Shown piece by piece: positions 56,101 to 64,000 of a DNA stretch of 64,000 nt (position 1 is its first letter; each line of letters opens with the position of its first letter). Where the stretch lies: assembly GCF_034702125.1 (NCBI RefSeq), contig NC_085868.1, positions 41,470,859 to 41,534,858 on the forward strand. Reading direction: 5' to 3'. The DNA is from Engraulis encrasicolus (taxonomy: Eukaryota > Chordata > Actinopteri > Clupeiformes > Engraulidae). Both the position numbers and the translations under genes were made by a program. A model generated the notes under the pieces. It was given only the letters and a program-made list of their open reading frames with translations. It was not told the origin of the DNA and searched no databases.

Positions 56101-58428
56101 TATGGTAATTTATGGAGTTATTCTCGATAATGTGTCAAGGTGGCAGCATATACAGATTGAACAGTAGTGGTCCCAGAATGGAGCCCTGTGGGACCCCACA
56201 GTTCAGAGACATCGGTGATGAGGTATGTCTTCCAATGGCGACAAAAAAAAACGTCTTTGTTGTAAGTACGATTTTAACCAGTTGATCACTATGCCTGTAA
56301 AGCCAACCCAGTGTTCCAGTCTATGTAGTAGTATGGCATGATCAACTGTGTCGAAAGCTGCGCTTAAATCTAGTAGCACCAAGACGGATGATTTGCCAGC
56401 ATCAGAATTCAATCTTATGTCATTCATAACTTTAATAAGAACTGTTTCAGTGCTGTGGTAGGCACGGCACACCACACACGACATTAGAAATAAAGCTCTC
56501 CTTTTCAGTACGTGTACCTACGGTGTACAGCCGTGGTCTCTAATTATTTTTTTCCAAGGGCCACATTATGTAGAGCAAGTAAAGCCGCGGTCCAAACCAA
56601 CGCGATGAGAAACAAGTTAGATGTCTGCACAGAGAACAGATTTTTGCTTTTCCATTTTCCCTTCTTGTCAATGTCTGTTTTGAGACTGTTAGCATAAGAT
56701 CTAACTCTCTGTGAATGCTTTGGCGATACACTGAAGTTTTAGTGATTGAAAATCACACACATTATGTTTTCCTTTGTTGTGACCTCATGGAGGGCCAAAT
56801 GTTTGCCATGCCCGGGCTGGATTTGGCCCACAGGCCTTTGTTCGGAGACCAAGGGTGTACAGGAACAATCCTACAGTATAACAAATCCATACACTGTATA
56901 TAAAGATGTTTAGCATTAAACTGCATGGTAACTGTTTCCATTTATTTACACATTGGCCCTTCCATTTATTTCGGTCGGATGAAGAACAAATCACCAGTAC
57001 AACACTCACCCTTGTGTCGATGTTGCCGACGAATATGCGATTAGGTATGACTGTTCCATATCGTGGAGCATGATGCACGGTCAGTGGAGCGCTGGGCTCG
57101 GGAGAGCCAGAACTCCGGCTAGGGGAACTGGCCTGTGACTGGGTCTGAGTCTGGCGAAGAGACAATGCACTTGACATCAGAAAAAATGCGGCCAAACAAA
57201 CCCGACACGGCACTTTGCATAACAAGTATCAAGTGATTGAACAGGCACGCTTGAATGAAAAGGTGGCTCTTGTATTAACCTGTAACTATTTTGAGTATGT
57301 AAAGCAGGGATGTCAAACTCAGGCCTGGTGGTCAAATCTGGCCTGTGGAGTCATTTTATTTGGCCAGCGAGATCATTTCTAAATGTGTATTACAATTGGC
57401 CCACATGCAGCATTAATGTAACAAGACTTGAACATGACATTTGGTGTGTCACAGGAATATGAGTGGGCCCGGACCATTGAAACAGCTCACACTCATGTGC
57501 AGGCACATTTGAACTAACAGAGTATAATGTGAAAGAGTGTGTGTTAAATTTAACTGTATGAGTATTAAGTGCATGTATGTATGCATGTACACTTTTAGTA
57601 GTTTAAAATAAATAAATATTGAGTTCGGCCAGTGACTTCGTCATAGATTTTGACCCTCAGTCAATTTGAGTTTGACACCCCTGACGTGAAATGTGATTTA
57701 ATTACTTGAAACAATGTTGGCCTTGTTGTACGGATCGACAGAGAACCATTGTGGAGTTTTTAAGTCGCTCTACAATTACCACCAGTAATCACCAGTAACA
57801 CTCACAATTGTGTCGCTGTTGCCGACGAATATGCCTTCAGGTATGACTGTGCCGTATCGTGGAGGAGCGTGATGCACGGTCAGTGGAGCGCCGGACTCGG
57901 GAGAGTCAGAACTCCGGCTGGGGGAACTGGCCTGCGACTGGGTCCGAGTCTGATCAAGAGATGATGAACTTCAGAAAAATGCAGCAATTCGCAAAACAAG
58001 TACAGGATTTTATGCTTAAATAAACAGGTTTTCGGTGGAATAAAATCTTGTATTAGCTTGTAACGAGCCTACGTTCAGTATATCAAGGGTGTTTCACTTG
58101 AAACAATGTTGGTCTTATTGTGCGGATTGATCGAGTGCCATTGTTGAATTCCCAACTCGCTACAAATACAATGTAGCAAACATAAGAGCGCATCACGGCA
58201 ATGCGAAATTGGCAGTCAACAACATAATCAAGCAACCAGCAAAGCATGTCACACATTTTTACTGCATACAGTCATTGCAAATTCATGCATGTTCAAGACC
58301 AAATGGGTTCCCGATTACTACATGTACAATTAATTCAATCTTGCCAATGCTAACTAGCTGTGCGGTTACCTAGCAAGTTGCAAGCAGGTTCCAACAGAAT
58401 CTTCATTTGAACTTACCGATGTGTCCAT
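47204..58428 (-). CDS. boll: BOULE-like RNA-binding protein (DAZ family)
   Basis: Germ-cell translational regulator of the DAZ family. Exons in transcript order: 58417-58428 (MDTS), then exon 2B 57010-57150, 54019-54110, 53814-53868, 52476-52551, 51277-51431, 50929-51012, 50589-50648, 49013-49150, 48445-48546 and 47204-47359; 356 aa with 2B. The RRM has RNP2 IFVGNI (residues 43-48) and RNP1 KGYGFVTF (81-88, split between two exons). The BOULE-specific segment [20 protein letters not shown] lies at about residues 149-168, within the DAZ-motif region. A second version of exon 2 (2A, 57806-57949) lies upstream. The last exon ([12 protein letters not shown] to TTTELQ, 51 codons) does not resemble the short TVWSIHY end of human BOLL and is the least certain part. 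The donor of the 48445 exon (GTCAGA) is weak. The acceptor at 48546 uses a long CTCTC tract. Confidence 0.88.
47402..47463 (-). mobile_element. LINE 3' tail fragment
   Basis: TGTATTTATATAGCGCAG and CTCAAAGCGCTTTCAAAATA are the reversed 3' end of fish L2-type LINEs. Confidence 0.5.
47556..47713. mobile_element. MITE family D, copy 3
   Basis: GTATACATAGGTTTCACG and GCAACCCATGTATA ends, with CAACCACGTGAGCTCATTTT and TTTCCAACAATCAGAGG inside. Confidence 0.75.
47721..48220. mobile_element. TIR element flanked by 40-bp direct repeats
   Basis: The element (47763-48179) has ends TAGAGATGTACAGGATCC and GGATCCGGTGCATCTCTA and repeats GGATCCGG inside. It is bordered by perfect 40-bp direct repeats at 47721-47760 and 48180-48219 (beginning ATCATTTGTCAGGTCTATAA). 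That is far longer than a DNA-transposon target duplication. Confidence 0.85.
48243..48302 (-). mobile_element. V-SINE 3' end fragment
   Basis: ATTTAGCAGACGCCTTTGAC and AAAGCGACTTACAAGG are the reversed conserved V-SINE tail; the tRNA head is missing. Confidence 0.7.
48549..48900. repeat. 350-bp GGAGA tract before a boll exon
   Basis: Nearly pure purine strand made of GGAGA/GAGGAGAG units. On the boll (-) strand this is one long polypyrimidine tract ending TTCTTAG, the acceptor of the 48445-48546 exon. Confidence 0.93.
48904..49002. repeat. boll exon edge copy plus (CA)n
   Basis: TACAGGTACCCCTGCCATGA (48906-48925) repeats the donor edge of the boll exon at 49013 (TACAGGTACCTCTGCCATGG). A (CA)n tract at 48934-49002 lies between original and copy. 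Confidence 0.85.
49361..49605 (+). mobile_element. interspersed repeat, family C, copy 4
   Basis: GCCTGATTATCATCGACTTT, GAGACTTGGTCTGACCAAGA and GGGTGTTGCGTCACTAGGAA. In boll intron between the 49013 and 50589 exons. Confidence 0.75.
50050..50125. repeat. (GT)n microsatellite, boll intron
   Basis: TG run with a few GC and TA interruptions. A (CA)n of similar length at 50652-50750 directly abuts the acceptor of the 50589 exon. Confidence 0.95.
50162..50562. mobile_element. MITE with TAGGGCTGCACGAT ends, copy 2
   Basis: Left end CAGTAGGGCTGCACGATTTT, right end CGATCTTTCAGCCCTA. It ends 27 bp from the boll exon at 50589. Confidence 0.75.
51173..51262. repeat. (GT)n microsatellite beside a boll donor
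   Basis: TG-rich run interrupted by TATGTTTG; it ends 14 bp from the donor of the 51277 exon. Confidence 0.93.
51485..52017. mobile_element. MITE family B, copy 3, interrupted
   Basis: Left part to 51594 and right part from 51940 together match the intact copies at 7610 and 36431. The gap is filled by a second element at a TTAA site. Confidence 0.85.
51595..51939. mobile_element. MITE nested in a MITE at a TTAA site
   Basis: Ends AGGTACACTGTGCAGG and CACAGTGTACCT, with TTAA on both sides (51591-51594 and 51940-51943). The unoccupied site GAGAGCCTTAAGTAAC is seen at 7610-7788. TTAA suggests piggyBac; a TA duplication (Tc1/mariner) cannot be excluded because the ends read TTAAAGG and CCTTTAA. 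Confidence 0.85.
52555..52621. repeat. (GA)n microsatellite beside a boll acceptor
   Basis: GA run directly next to the acceptor of the 52476 exon; on the - strand it supplies the CT polypyrimidine tract. Confidence 0.95.
53079..53180 (-). mobile_element. (AAT)n joined to a LINE 3' tail fragment
   Basis: (AAT)n at 53079-53133, then GTATTTGTATAGCACTACAT and CTCAAAGTGCTTAACA, the reversed end of an L2-type LINE. 53190-53810 holds nothing else recognisable. Confidence 0.65.
54524..54979. mobile_element. hAT-like MITE inserted in the LINE
   Basis: CAGGGTATATACAG at one end, CTGCATACACCCTG at the other. The flanks CTATCAAT and CTGTAAAT match at 6 of 8 positions. The interior is rich in TTTAATAC words. 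Confidence 0.6.
54992..55321. mobile_element. hAT MITE with 8-bp target duplication
   Basis: Ends TAGGGCTGTAACGATA and TATCGTTACACCTCTA, flanked by ATAGTGGG at 54984-54991 and 55322-55329. The interior has TATCGCGATAC and GAATCGTGATAC words. Confidence 0.92.
57010..57150 (-). CDS. boll: boll exon 2B (canonical RNP2 exon)
   Basis: 47 codons, phase 0 at both ends, donor GTGAGTG, acceptor CTTCGCCAG. Encodes [17 protein letters not shown] onward to [14 protein letters not shown], which matches the conserved BOULE stretch [10 protein letters not shown] before and across RNP2. This is the version expected in a functional RRM. Confidence 0.88.
57305..57683. mobile_element. hAT-type MITE between the two boll exon 2 copies
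   Basis: Ends CAGGGATGTCAAACTCA and TGAGTTTGACACCCCTG. The flanks ATGTAAAG and ACGTGAAA agree at 5 of 8 positions. The matching place in the other duplicate copy (about 58090) lacks it. Confidence 0.85.
57806..57949 (-). CDS. boll: boll exon 2A (duplicate RNP2 exon)
   Basis: 48 codons, phase 0 at both ends, donor GTGAGTG, acceptor TTGATCAG, no stop. About 81 percent identical in protein to 2B, but RNP2 reads IFVGNS instead of IFVGNI, PNR becomes PEG, and one Pro is added. Using 2A instead of 2B, or both, keeps the frame. It may be a mutually exclusive exon or a copy that is decaying without yet having lost its frame. Confidence 0.7.
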
Positions 58429-59794
58429 GTTGAAATGCAGGACGTCTGATGCTAGTCTAGTGCAGTAAATAATAATAATAAATTAAAGAAATGATATACA
58501 CGTCAGTGTTTTCACTGTTGTTTCAACCGACAAAAATTACATGAGCAGACTCTTCTCTCTTCTACGGATCCCGTCTGGAACTGCAAACATTTCTGGAATG
58601 GTTCAATCGGCCTGCAAGGGGATCACTTGCATATGCGTACGTGAAATTGATAGAGCTTTAATAATATACATAGACATTCGACACACTTTTTACTACAGTT
58701 TTGAAACCTTAGCAGCGCCCACTATTTAGATATACTTAACATTTGGTTTTCAATCATAACCATTACCACCGTGCTCCCCTCAGTGGCTGTCAAAGTGGAA
58801 CATTCCGGTTTGAAGGAGTTTTGAAACTTTTGATTATGGCGGGAAGTGTTGTTTTGAGAAAGGCCTCGGGCAACTTTCAACATTGATCTGTTTGGATTTA
58901 GCTTTCATTTTGTATGCAGAATGGATGCATACTGTACCAGGCCAGGTAGGAGATGATTATTGTGGCGGGACATAAATCCGTGTCAGTTTATTTTCTGTTA
59001 ACCTACTGCATTAAGAAAGAGAGCGAGAGTCGTACAGAAAGATTTCAGCACCTGTTGCTGTCTTCTAAACGCCCAGCCCCCCAAAGATCCAGTCAGAGAG
59101 TGAATTAGACTGTTAAACCACGGGGCATCCCCTAACGATAACATAATATAATGAAGAAATTAATTACTTAATTGTCTTGGCTTCAAAAGATTGCCCCCTA
59201 AAAAGGTATATTCATATTCATAAAAAGAAGAAGAATTTACAAGACTCATGGTATTCCACTATGATAAAAGGTGGGGGAAAAATCAGTTAAGATAAGGATT
59301 GGATAATGTTTTACTTGATTTTCTGGGTAGCCTACAATCATTCAGTGGTGCATGTGTCGTGTGTAGCTGTAGCCTATAGTGTCTGTTTATGGATGGCAAG
59401 ATCCTTGCCTTTCAATGGGGTGTGCATTCAGATCAAACTATTACCTGTTATTGGCTAGGCCTGTGAAAAGTGATAGTGGGGCACCAGAACCAGCTCTCTG
59501 TTGATTAAGACTTTTTTTTCTCTCTCTTTGCTTCTTAATATCGCACAGTAATATACAAAATAACACACAAAACCACTTCCATGCATCTCTGCATGCAGCC
59601 TGCATGCACATCACAGCCAACAACGTTACGTTACTGTCATGCAATGGCTACAGCAAGTCACCACCATTCCTTCAGATTTGCATGTCGCCTACTGTAATGC
59701 ACACTGCCATGATTGCACCGTCACCTACCTGCAGTGTAATAGGTCCCAGTGTCACTGTCAGGGCCATAGAGAAAGACAACTAGAATGAAAGGTC

Positions 59795-59797
<3 letters not shown>

Positions 59798-59856
<59 letters not shown>

Positions 59857-59869
59857 GCTCTGTTTGTGT

Positions 59870-59925
<56 letters not shown>

Positions 59926-59991
59926 TTGCTGCGTGTGACGGGAAGTCTTTCAATGTGCTCTCACCAGCCAGCAGCCATAGGGTACAGCACG

Positions 59992-60022
<31 letters not shown>
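59798..60022. repeat. (CT)n, (GA)n and (GT)n cluster
   Basis: (CT)n at 59798-59852 is followed 21 bp later by (GA)n at 59873-59925; they are complementary and could form a hairpin. (GT)n follows at 59995-60022. Confidence 0.93.
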
Positions 60023-60024
<2 letters not shown>

Positions 60025-60519
60025 CAGTGTGTGTGCGTGTGTGTTTATGTGTGTGTAGCAGCAGGGCTTACTGAGCATTCCAGGTCAGTATCAGATTCCC
60101 CCGTACTCAATCTCTACACTCAGCTTAACCCCTATACTGTCACACACGCACACACACACACACACACACACTGAGACCACTCGACTTACACATCTTCTCT
60201 GTGATCTGTTCTTTATTGACCCCCTCATGCCCCCAATGTTTGCTTTCCCCCACCCCCGCCCAATCAGTGCCACTGGTTAGAACAGACTACAGTCATATCA
60301 ATCATAAATCATACCGGTACACAAAATCAATGAAGCAAGTGACAAACTAATATACAACGAAAGTTCGGCCAAGCAGGTATTGACAAGCATATTTAGGTTG
60401 TCAGGAAAAGAAACAAAATAATAAATGAGTACAGAACATGGCAAGGAGATATGTTCAGTAGCCTGCCTAAATAATATTCATAGATTTATATTCATAGACA
60501 TTTTAAAGTTATATTTTGT

Positions 60520-60700
60520 CTGAACAAGAAAGGAGACAATCCGCACACTTCCAAGTCTTTTTTTGTGCAAAGCTTTGCTGGAGTTGCAAGCTTACTTGCA
60601 TGCTTTCGGTGCTAGACCTTCATCAGGCAGGTGCAACTCCAGTAAAGCTTTGCACAAAAAAAGACTTGAAGCGTGTGGATTGTCTCCTTTCTTGTTCAGC
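60520..60700. mobile_element. foldback element with 67-bp arms
   Basis: Arms GAACAAGAAAGGAGACAATC and GATTGTCTCCTTTCTTGTTC are nearly perfect inverted repeats out to TGGAGTTGCA. The loop holds TGCTTTCGGTGCTAGACCTT and CATCAGG. Confidence 0.85.
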
Positions 60701-61043
60701 TAATTCTACTGAATCCTGCACCTTCAAAACAGATTAGCGGTGACCATTCACTACTTCACTTTAAGTTATATTTTGTCAAATTTGTTTGTATTGATTAGCT
60801 TATAAAGCGCCAGATATCGCCCTGAAGGGGTTTGAGGCTTGCTCAAACTCAACAACAGGCATTCCACATTCATTGTTAGTGCATCTCTCGGGAACAAAAA
60901 AACTTGTACTGTACTGTATTGTACTGACGTTAAGATGGTCCAGAGTGCCCCTGTTTTGTCCTCAGTCATTATAATAAAATTAAAGCCACAAGTGGTCAAA
61001 CACACACACAGGTGTTCTCCTTAATGTGTTGTGCGTGTGTGTA

Positions 61044-61108
<65 letters not shown>

Positions 61109-61110
61109 AC
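61044..61110. repeat. (GT)n microsatellite
   Basis: About 32 TG units. 61110-61540 shows no feature. Confidence 0.96.
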
Positions 61111-61548
61111 GCTCAGTTAATGTCCTGAGAATGGCAGAGGGAGGCGCACAAACTGTACAGTACCACACACACACTGTGATTAAAACACTGCTGATGTAAG
61201 AGCATACTGCGCTACCTTGAGTTTAATTGTAGACATTAAAGTGCCATAATTTTCCCCTCAACGAAGAGTGGCTGAAATTGCAGGTTATTTTTGCTCACTT
61301 TAAAGCATAACAAAAGAGCGCTATAACAATCACACAGTGTGGCTCCGTCCTCACACATGACGCTAACAAATTACCTCTGCTCTTACTGTATCTGCTGCCT
61401 GTGGGATTGAAAAGTTTATTCCGCTTACAGTAAGATTGCCGTTAGTACTGCAAGTGCAGTCTTACTGGCTGGTAGTGTGATGGCTTTGCTTTGCTTTGAA
61501 ACAACGCCAATGAGATTTAAGCACATACAGTAAAGCACTGTCAGTTCC

Positions 61549-61584
61549 TTTTTCTTTCTTTCTTTCTTTCTTTCTGTCTTTCCG

Positions 61585-61635
<51 letters not shown>

Positions 61636-61636
61636 G
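61549..61636. repeat. (TTTC)n tetranucleotide repeat
   Basis: About 21 TTTC units with CTGTCTTTCC and TCCG interruptions. Confidence 0.96.
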
Positions 61637-61937
61637 ATAACGGTTCTTTTTTTCAAATATAGCGTCACTGTTTTCTCTCACATGGTGGAAAGAAAAAACA
61701 TCCTAAATAAAGCAGTTAGATCATGTGAGCAGTACCACTCTCTTGTATGTTACGATTGTGCTGTATCATATTTGGTGTCTTACTGTATTTCAGTTCCAAT
61801 CCTTTTGTATCCGTTAATATTGACTGTTGGTTAATACCTTTCCTCTTTGATTCTACAGCAATCATCCTGAACCCCCTCAGGAGGGTAGGGGGCGCCACAG
61901 TCCTTCAGGCTTCACGCTCCGTCTCTCTTCCAGTGCT

Positions 61938-62410
<473 letters not shown>

Positions 62411-62873
62411 ATCCGCACTAATTGCTACTAAAGTGTATCGATTAAGAGTTTGTGAGTGCAAATGTTCGCGTTAAGCAGAGACGCTCCTCGGGTATATACA
62501 GTTACATTAGTCTTCCGGCAATTGTGGTAATGGGTCACCTGCTGCATAGCTGTTGTTATAAAACATGATTATGTGGCAGAGCCGTAGCGCTTTCGCAACA
62601 CGGAGGCCTTTTGACAGAGCACCCTGCAGGCAATAAGAGCAGCATTAAAAGCAGTAGCGTGGAGGGACAAATCATACAAAATGGCAATCTTACTTCGACA
62701 CATGGGGAGACAATCTCCTGTAAACCTGCTTCAAGATGTGTCCGACAGTAAATGACTAATGTGTCCTGAGCTTACCTGGACTTCTCATACTCTAGTATAC
62801 CAGTAATTTCTTTACCACTGCTACTTTAAGTTTGTTCCAGGGCCCTTATTTATAGTGCTTACTTTTTTGATAT

Positions 62874-63010
62874 TTGTTTGTGGGCTTTTTAAGCCTTTAT
62901 TGAGATAGGACAGTCAAATATGGTAACAGGAAATGAGTGGGGGAGAGAGACGGGGAAAGGATGGGGAAATGTAGGTTAGAATCGACGCCTGAGCCACAAA
63001 ACCCCCAAGC
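62874..63010 (-). mobile_element. SINE S1, inverted copy
   Basis: GGGCTTTTTAAGCCTTTATT, GAGATAGGACAGTCAAATAT and GGGGGAGAGAGACGGGGAAA; the B-box region is degraded (AGAATCGACGCC). Confidence 0.7.
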
Positions 63011-63064
63011 ACTACTTACTTACTGACCAAGGCCATGATTACTGTTTGTTTATTTATATTTATT

Positions 63065-63230
63065 TATTTTTTTAGGGCTTTTTGCCTTTATTTTTGACAG
63101 GATAGTCAGAGACAGGAAACGAGTGGGGAGAGAGAGACAGGGAAGGAATCGGCAAATGACTGGGGCTGGAATCGAACCAGGGTCGCCGGCGCAGTAACCC
63201 AGTGCCCTACCATTAGGCCGCGGCAGGGCC
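63065..63230 (-). mobile_element. SINE S1, inverted full-length copy
   Basis: TTTTAGGGCTTTTTGCCTTT, GGAGAGAGAGACAGGGAAGG, the B-box complement GGAATCGAACCAGGGTC and CCCTACCATTAGGCCGCGGC. Confidence 0.82.
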
Positions 63231-63439
63231 TTGTTTATTCATATTTATTAATACGCATGTGAGTTACTCTGTTTGTAGTACTGATGATGACCACCGTATG
63301 TGATTTCACACAAGAGTTCGTGCATGGTGATTCTGTGTAGATCAAATGCATTGCTGCTTACTGTGCACTTGTTGTCCGATTGAGCAACAAATGTGGAATT
63401 TTTCGAGGGTGTGTCTTTAACCATGACCAAAAACCACTA

Positions 63440-63474
63440 GTGTCTTTCTCTCTCTTTTTCTCTCTCTCTCTTTT

Positions 63475-63569
<95 letters not shown>

Positions 63570-63600
63570 GAGAGAGAGAGAGAAAGAGAGGGAGAGAGAG
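63440..63600. repeat. (CT)n, (GT)n and (GA)n cluster
   Basis: CT-rich run at 63446-63530, (GT)n at 63539-63567, then a GA run to 63602. Confidence 0.93.
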
Positions 63601-63792
63601 AGCAGAAAGTCCCATGTATTTGTAATAGGACAGAATAGCAATCCATAATTTGGGTCGCCAGAGAGGCGGTGTCTGGGGCGTCAGCTGAAGTGACCCGAGA
63701 GCGACGAGTGGCATGCAGAGGTCAGATCGATAATGACAGGGGACCGCACCGCACCACACCACACCACTCTACACCTCACCACAGCGTACCAC

Positions 63793-63999
63793 ACTAGAGA
63801 TGCACGATACCACCTTTTTGAAAACCGACACGAGTACGAGTTCATTCATTTCTGTACTTGCCGATAAAGGGTACCGATACTTTAACCCCCAACATACAAC
63901 TCCCACTTCACAGCATACCACACCATTCCACACCACACCACACCGTACCACACCGCACTAGGGATGCACGATACCAGGCGCGGAGTGGCCATCGGGAGA
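63793..63999. mobile_element. MITE with AGATGCACGATACCA ends, cut by window end
   Basis: TAGAGATGCACGATACCACC at 63796 with GAGTACGAGTTCATTC and GGGTACCGATACTTTAA inside; TAGGGATGCACGATACCA starts again at 63959. A related fragment lies at about 38070-38175 in mob4 intron 5. Confidence 0.5.
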
Positions 64000-64000
64000 T

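Larger units (their letters stand above)
54235..56484 (-). mobile_element. degraded L2/Rex-like LINE in boll intron 2
   Basis: Reverse-transcriptase pieces on the - strand: 56203-56484 contains [13 protein letters not shown] (RT motif A with its catalytic Asp) and 55330-55764 contains [15 protein letters not shown] and [13 protein letters not shown], typical of the region after the RT palm. A further C-terminal piece [14 protein letters not shown] is at about 54470-54515. The 3' end is the GTTTATTTATATAGCGCATT tail at 54240. Frameshifts and two inserted MITEs break it. Confidence 0.85.

Noticed and set aside
58836..58890. ATGGCGGGAAGTGTTGTTTTG as a first exon of a gene divergent from boll
   Set aside because: Good context, but the frame stops after 16 codons and no following exon was recognised. 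Could equally be an E2F-like promoter site.
59868..60174. RERERE- and CVCV-type open frames
   Set aside because: Simple-repeat translations over GA and GT runs.

Overview
The window is nuclear DNA of a ray-finned fish, almost certainly a teleost. Evidence: two gamma-M-type crystallin genes, intron-rich genes with GT-AG borders, very dense (CA)n/(CT)n microsatellites, and many fish-type SINEs, hAT MITEs and L2/Rex-like LINE remnants. The species cannot be named from sequence alone.

Five genes are supported, left to right. (1) A gamma-M-like crystallin on + (673-3884, 174 aa) whose C-terminal domain exon is split by an extra intron. (2) A second gamma-M-like crystallin on + (8397-11268, 173 aa) with the usual three-exon layout. 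(3) A two-Ig-domain, single-pass receptor of CD2/SLAM type on + (13854-16066, 265 aa) with a tandemly duplicated last exon. (4) hspd1, mitochondrial Hsp60, on - (19945-30869, 576 aa, 10 coding exons plus a 5' UTR exon near 31.4 kb), with a perfect heat shock element upstream. (5) mob4/phocein on + (33679-40424, 244 aa, 8 exons), followed by boll (BOULE) on - (47204-58428, 11 coding exons plus a duplicated exon 2). The order hspd1(-), mob4(+), boll(-) matches human 2q33 in order and orientation, and the human gamma-crystallin cluster is in the same broad region. hspe1, which in other vertebrates sits head-to-head with hspd1, was not found between hspd1 and mob4. rftn2 and mars2 are also not seen between mob4 and boll.

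The rest is mostly mobile and simple repeats. Several hAT-type elements have perfect 8-bp target duplications, and one 3.7-kb hAT in hspd1 intron 7 carries further insertions inside it. A recurring oddity is that short copies of exon edges, splice site included, lie beside dinucleotide microsatellites in four genes (crystallin 1, hspd1, mob4, boll).

The genes do not form an operon or pathway: they serve the lens (crystallins), immune recognition (Ig receptor), mitochondrial protein folding (hspd1), the STRIPAK complex (mob4) and germ cells (boll). The points most worth checking are the duplicated RNP2-bearing exon of boll, the split crystallin domain exon, the missing hspe1, and the exon-edge/microsatellite pattern. 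Exon borders were assigned by eye from reading frame, GT-AG sites and recalled family sequences; no alignment or transcript data were available.
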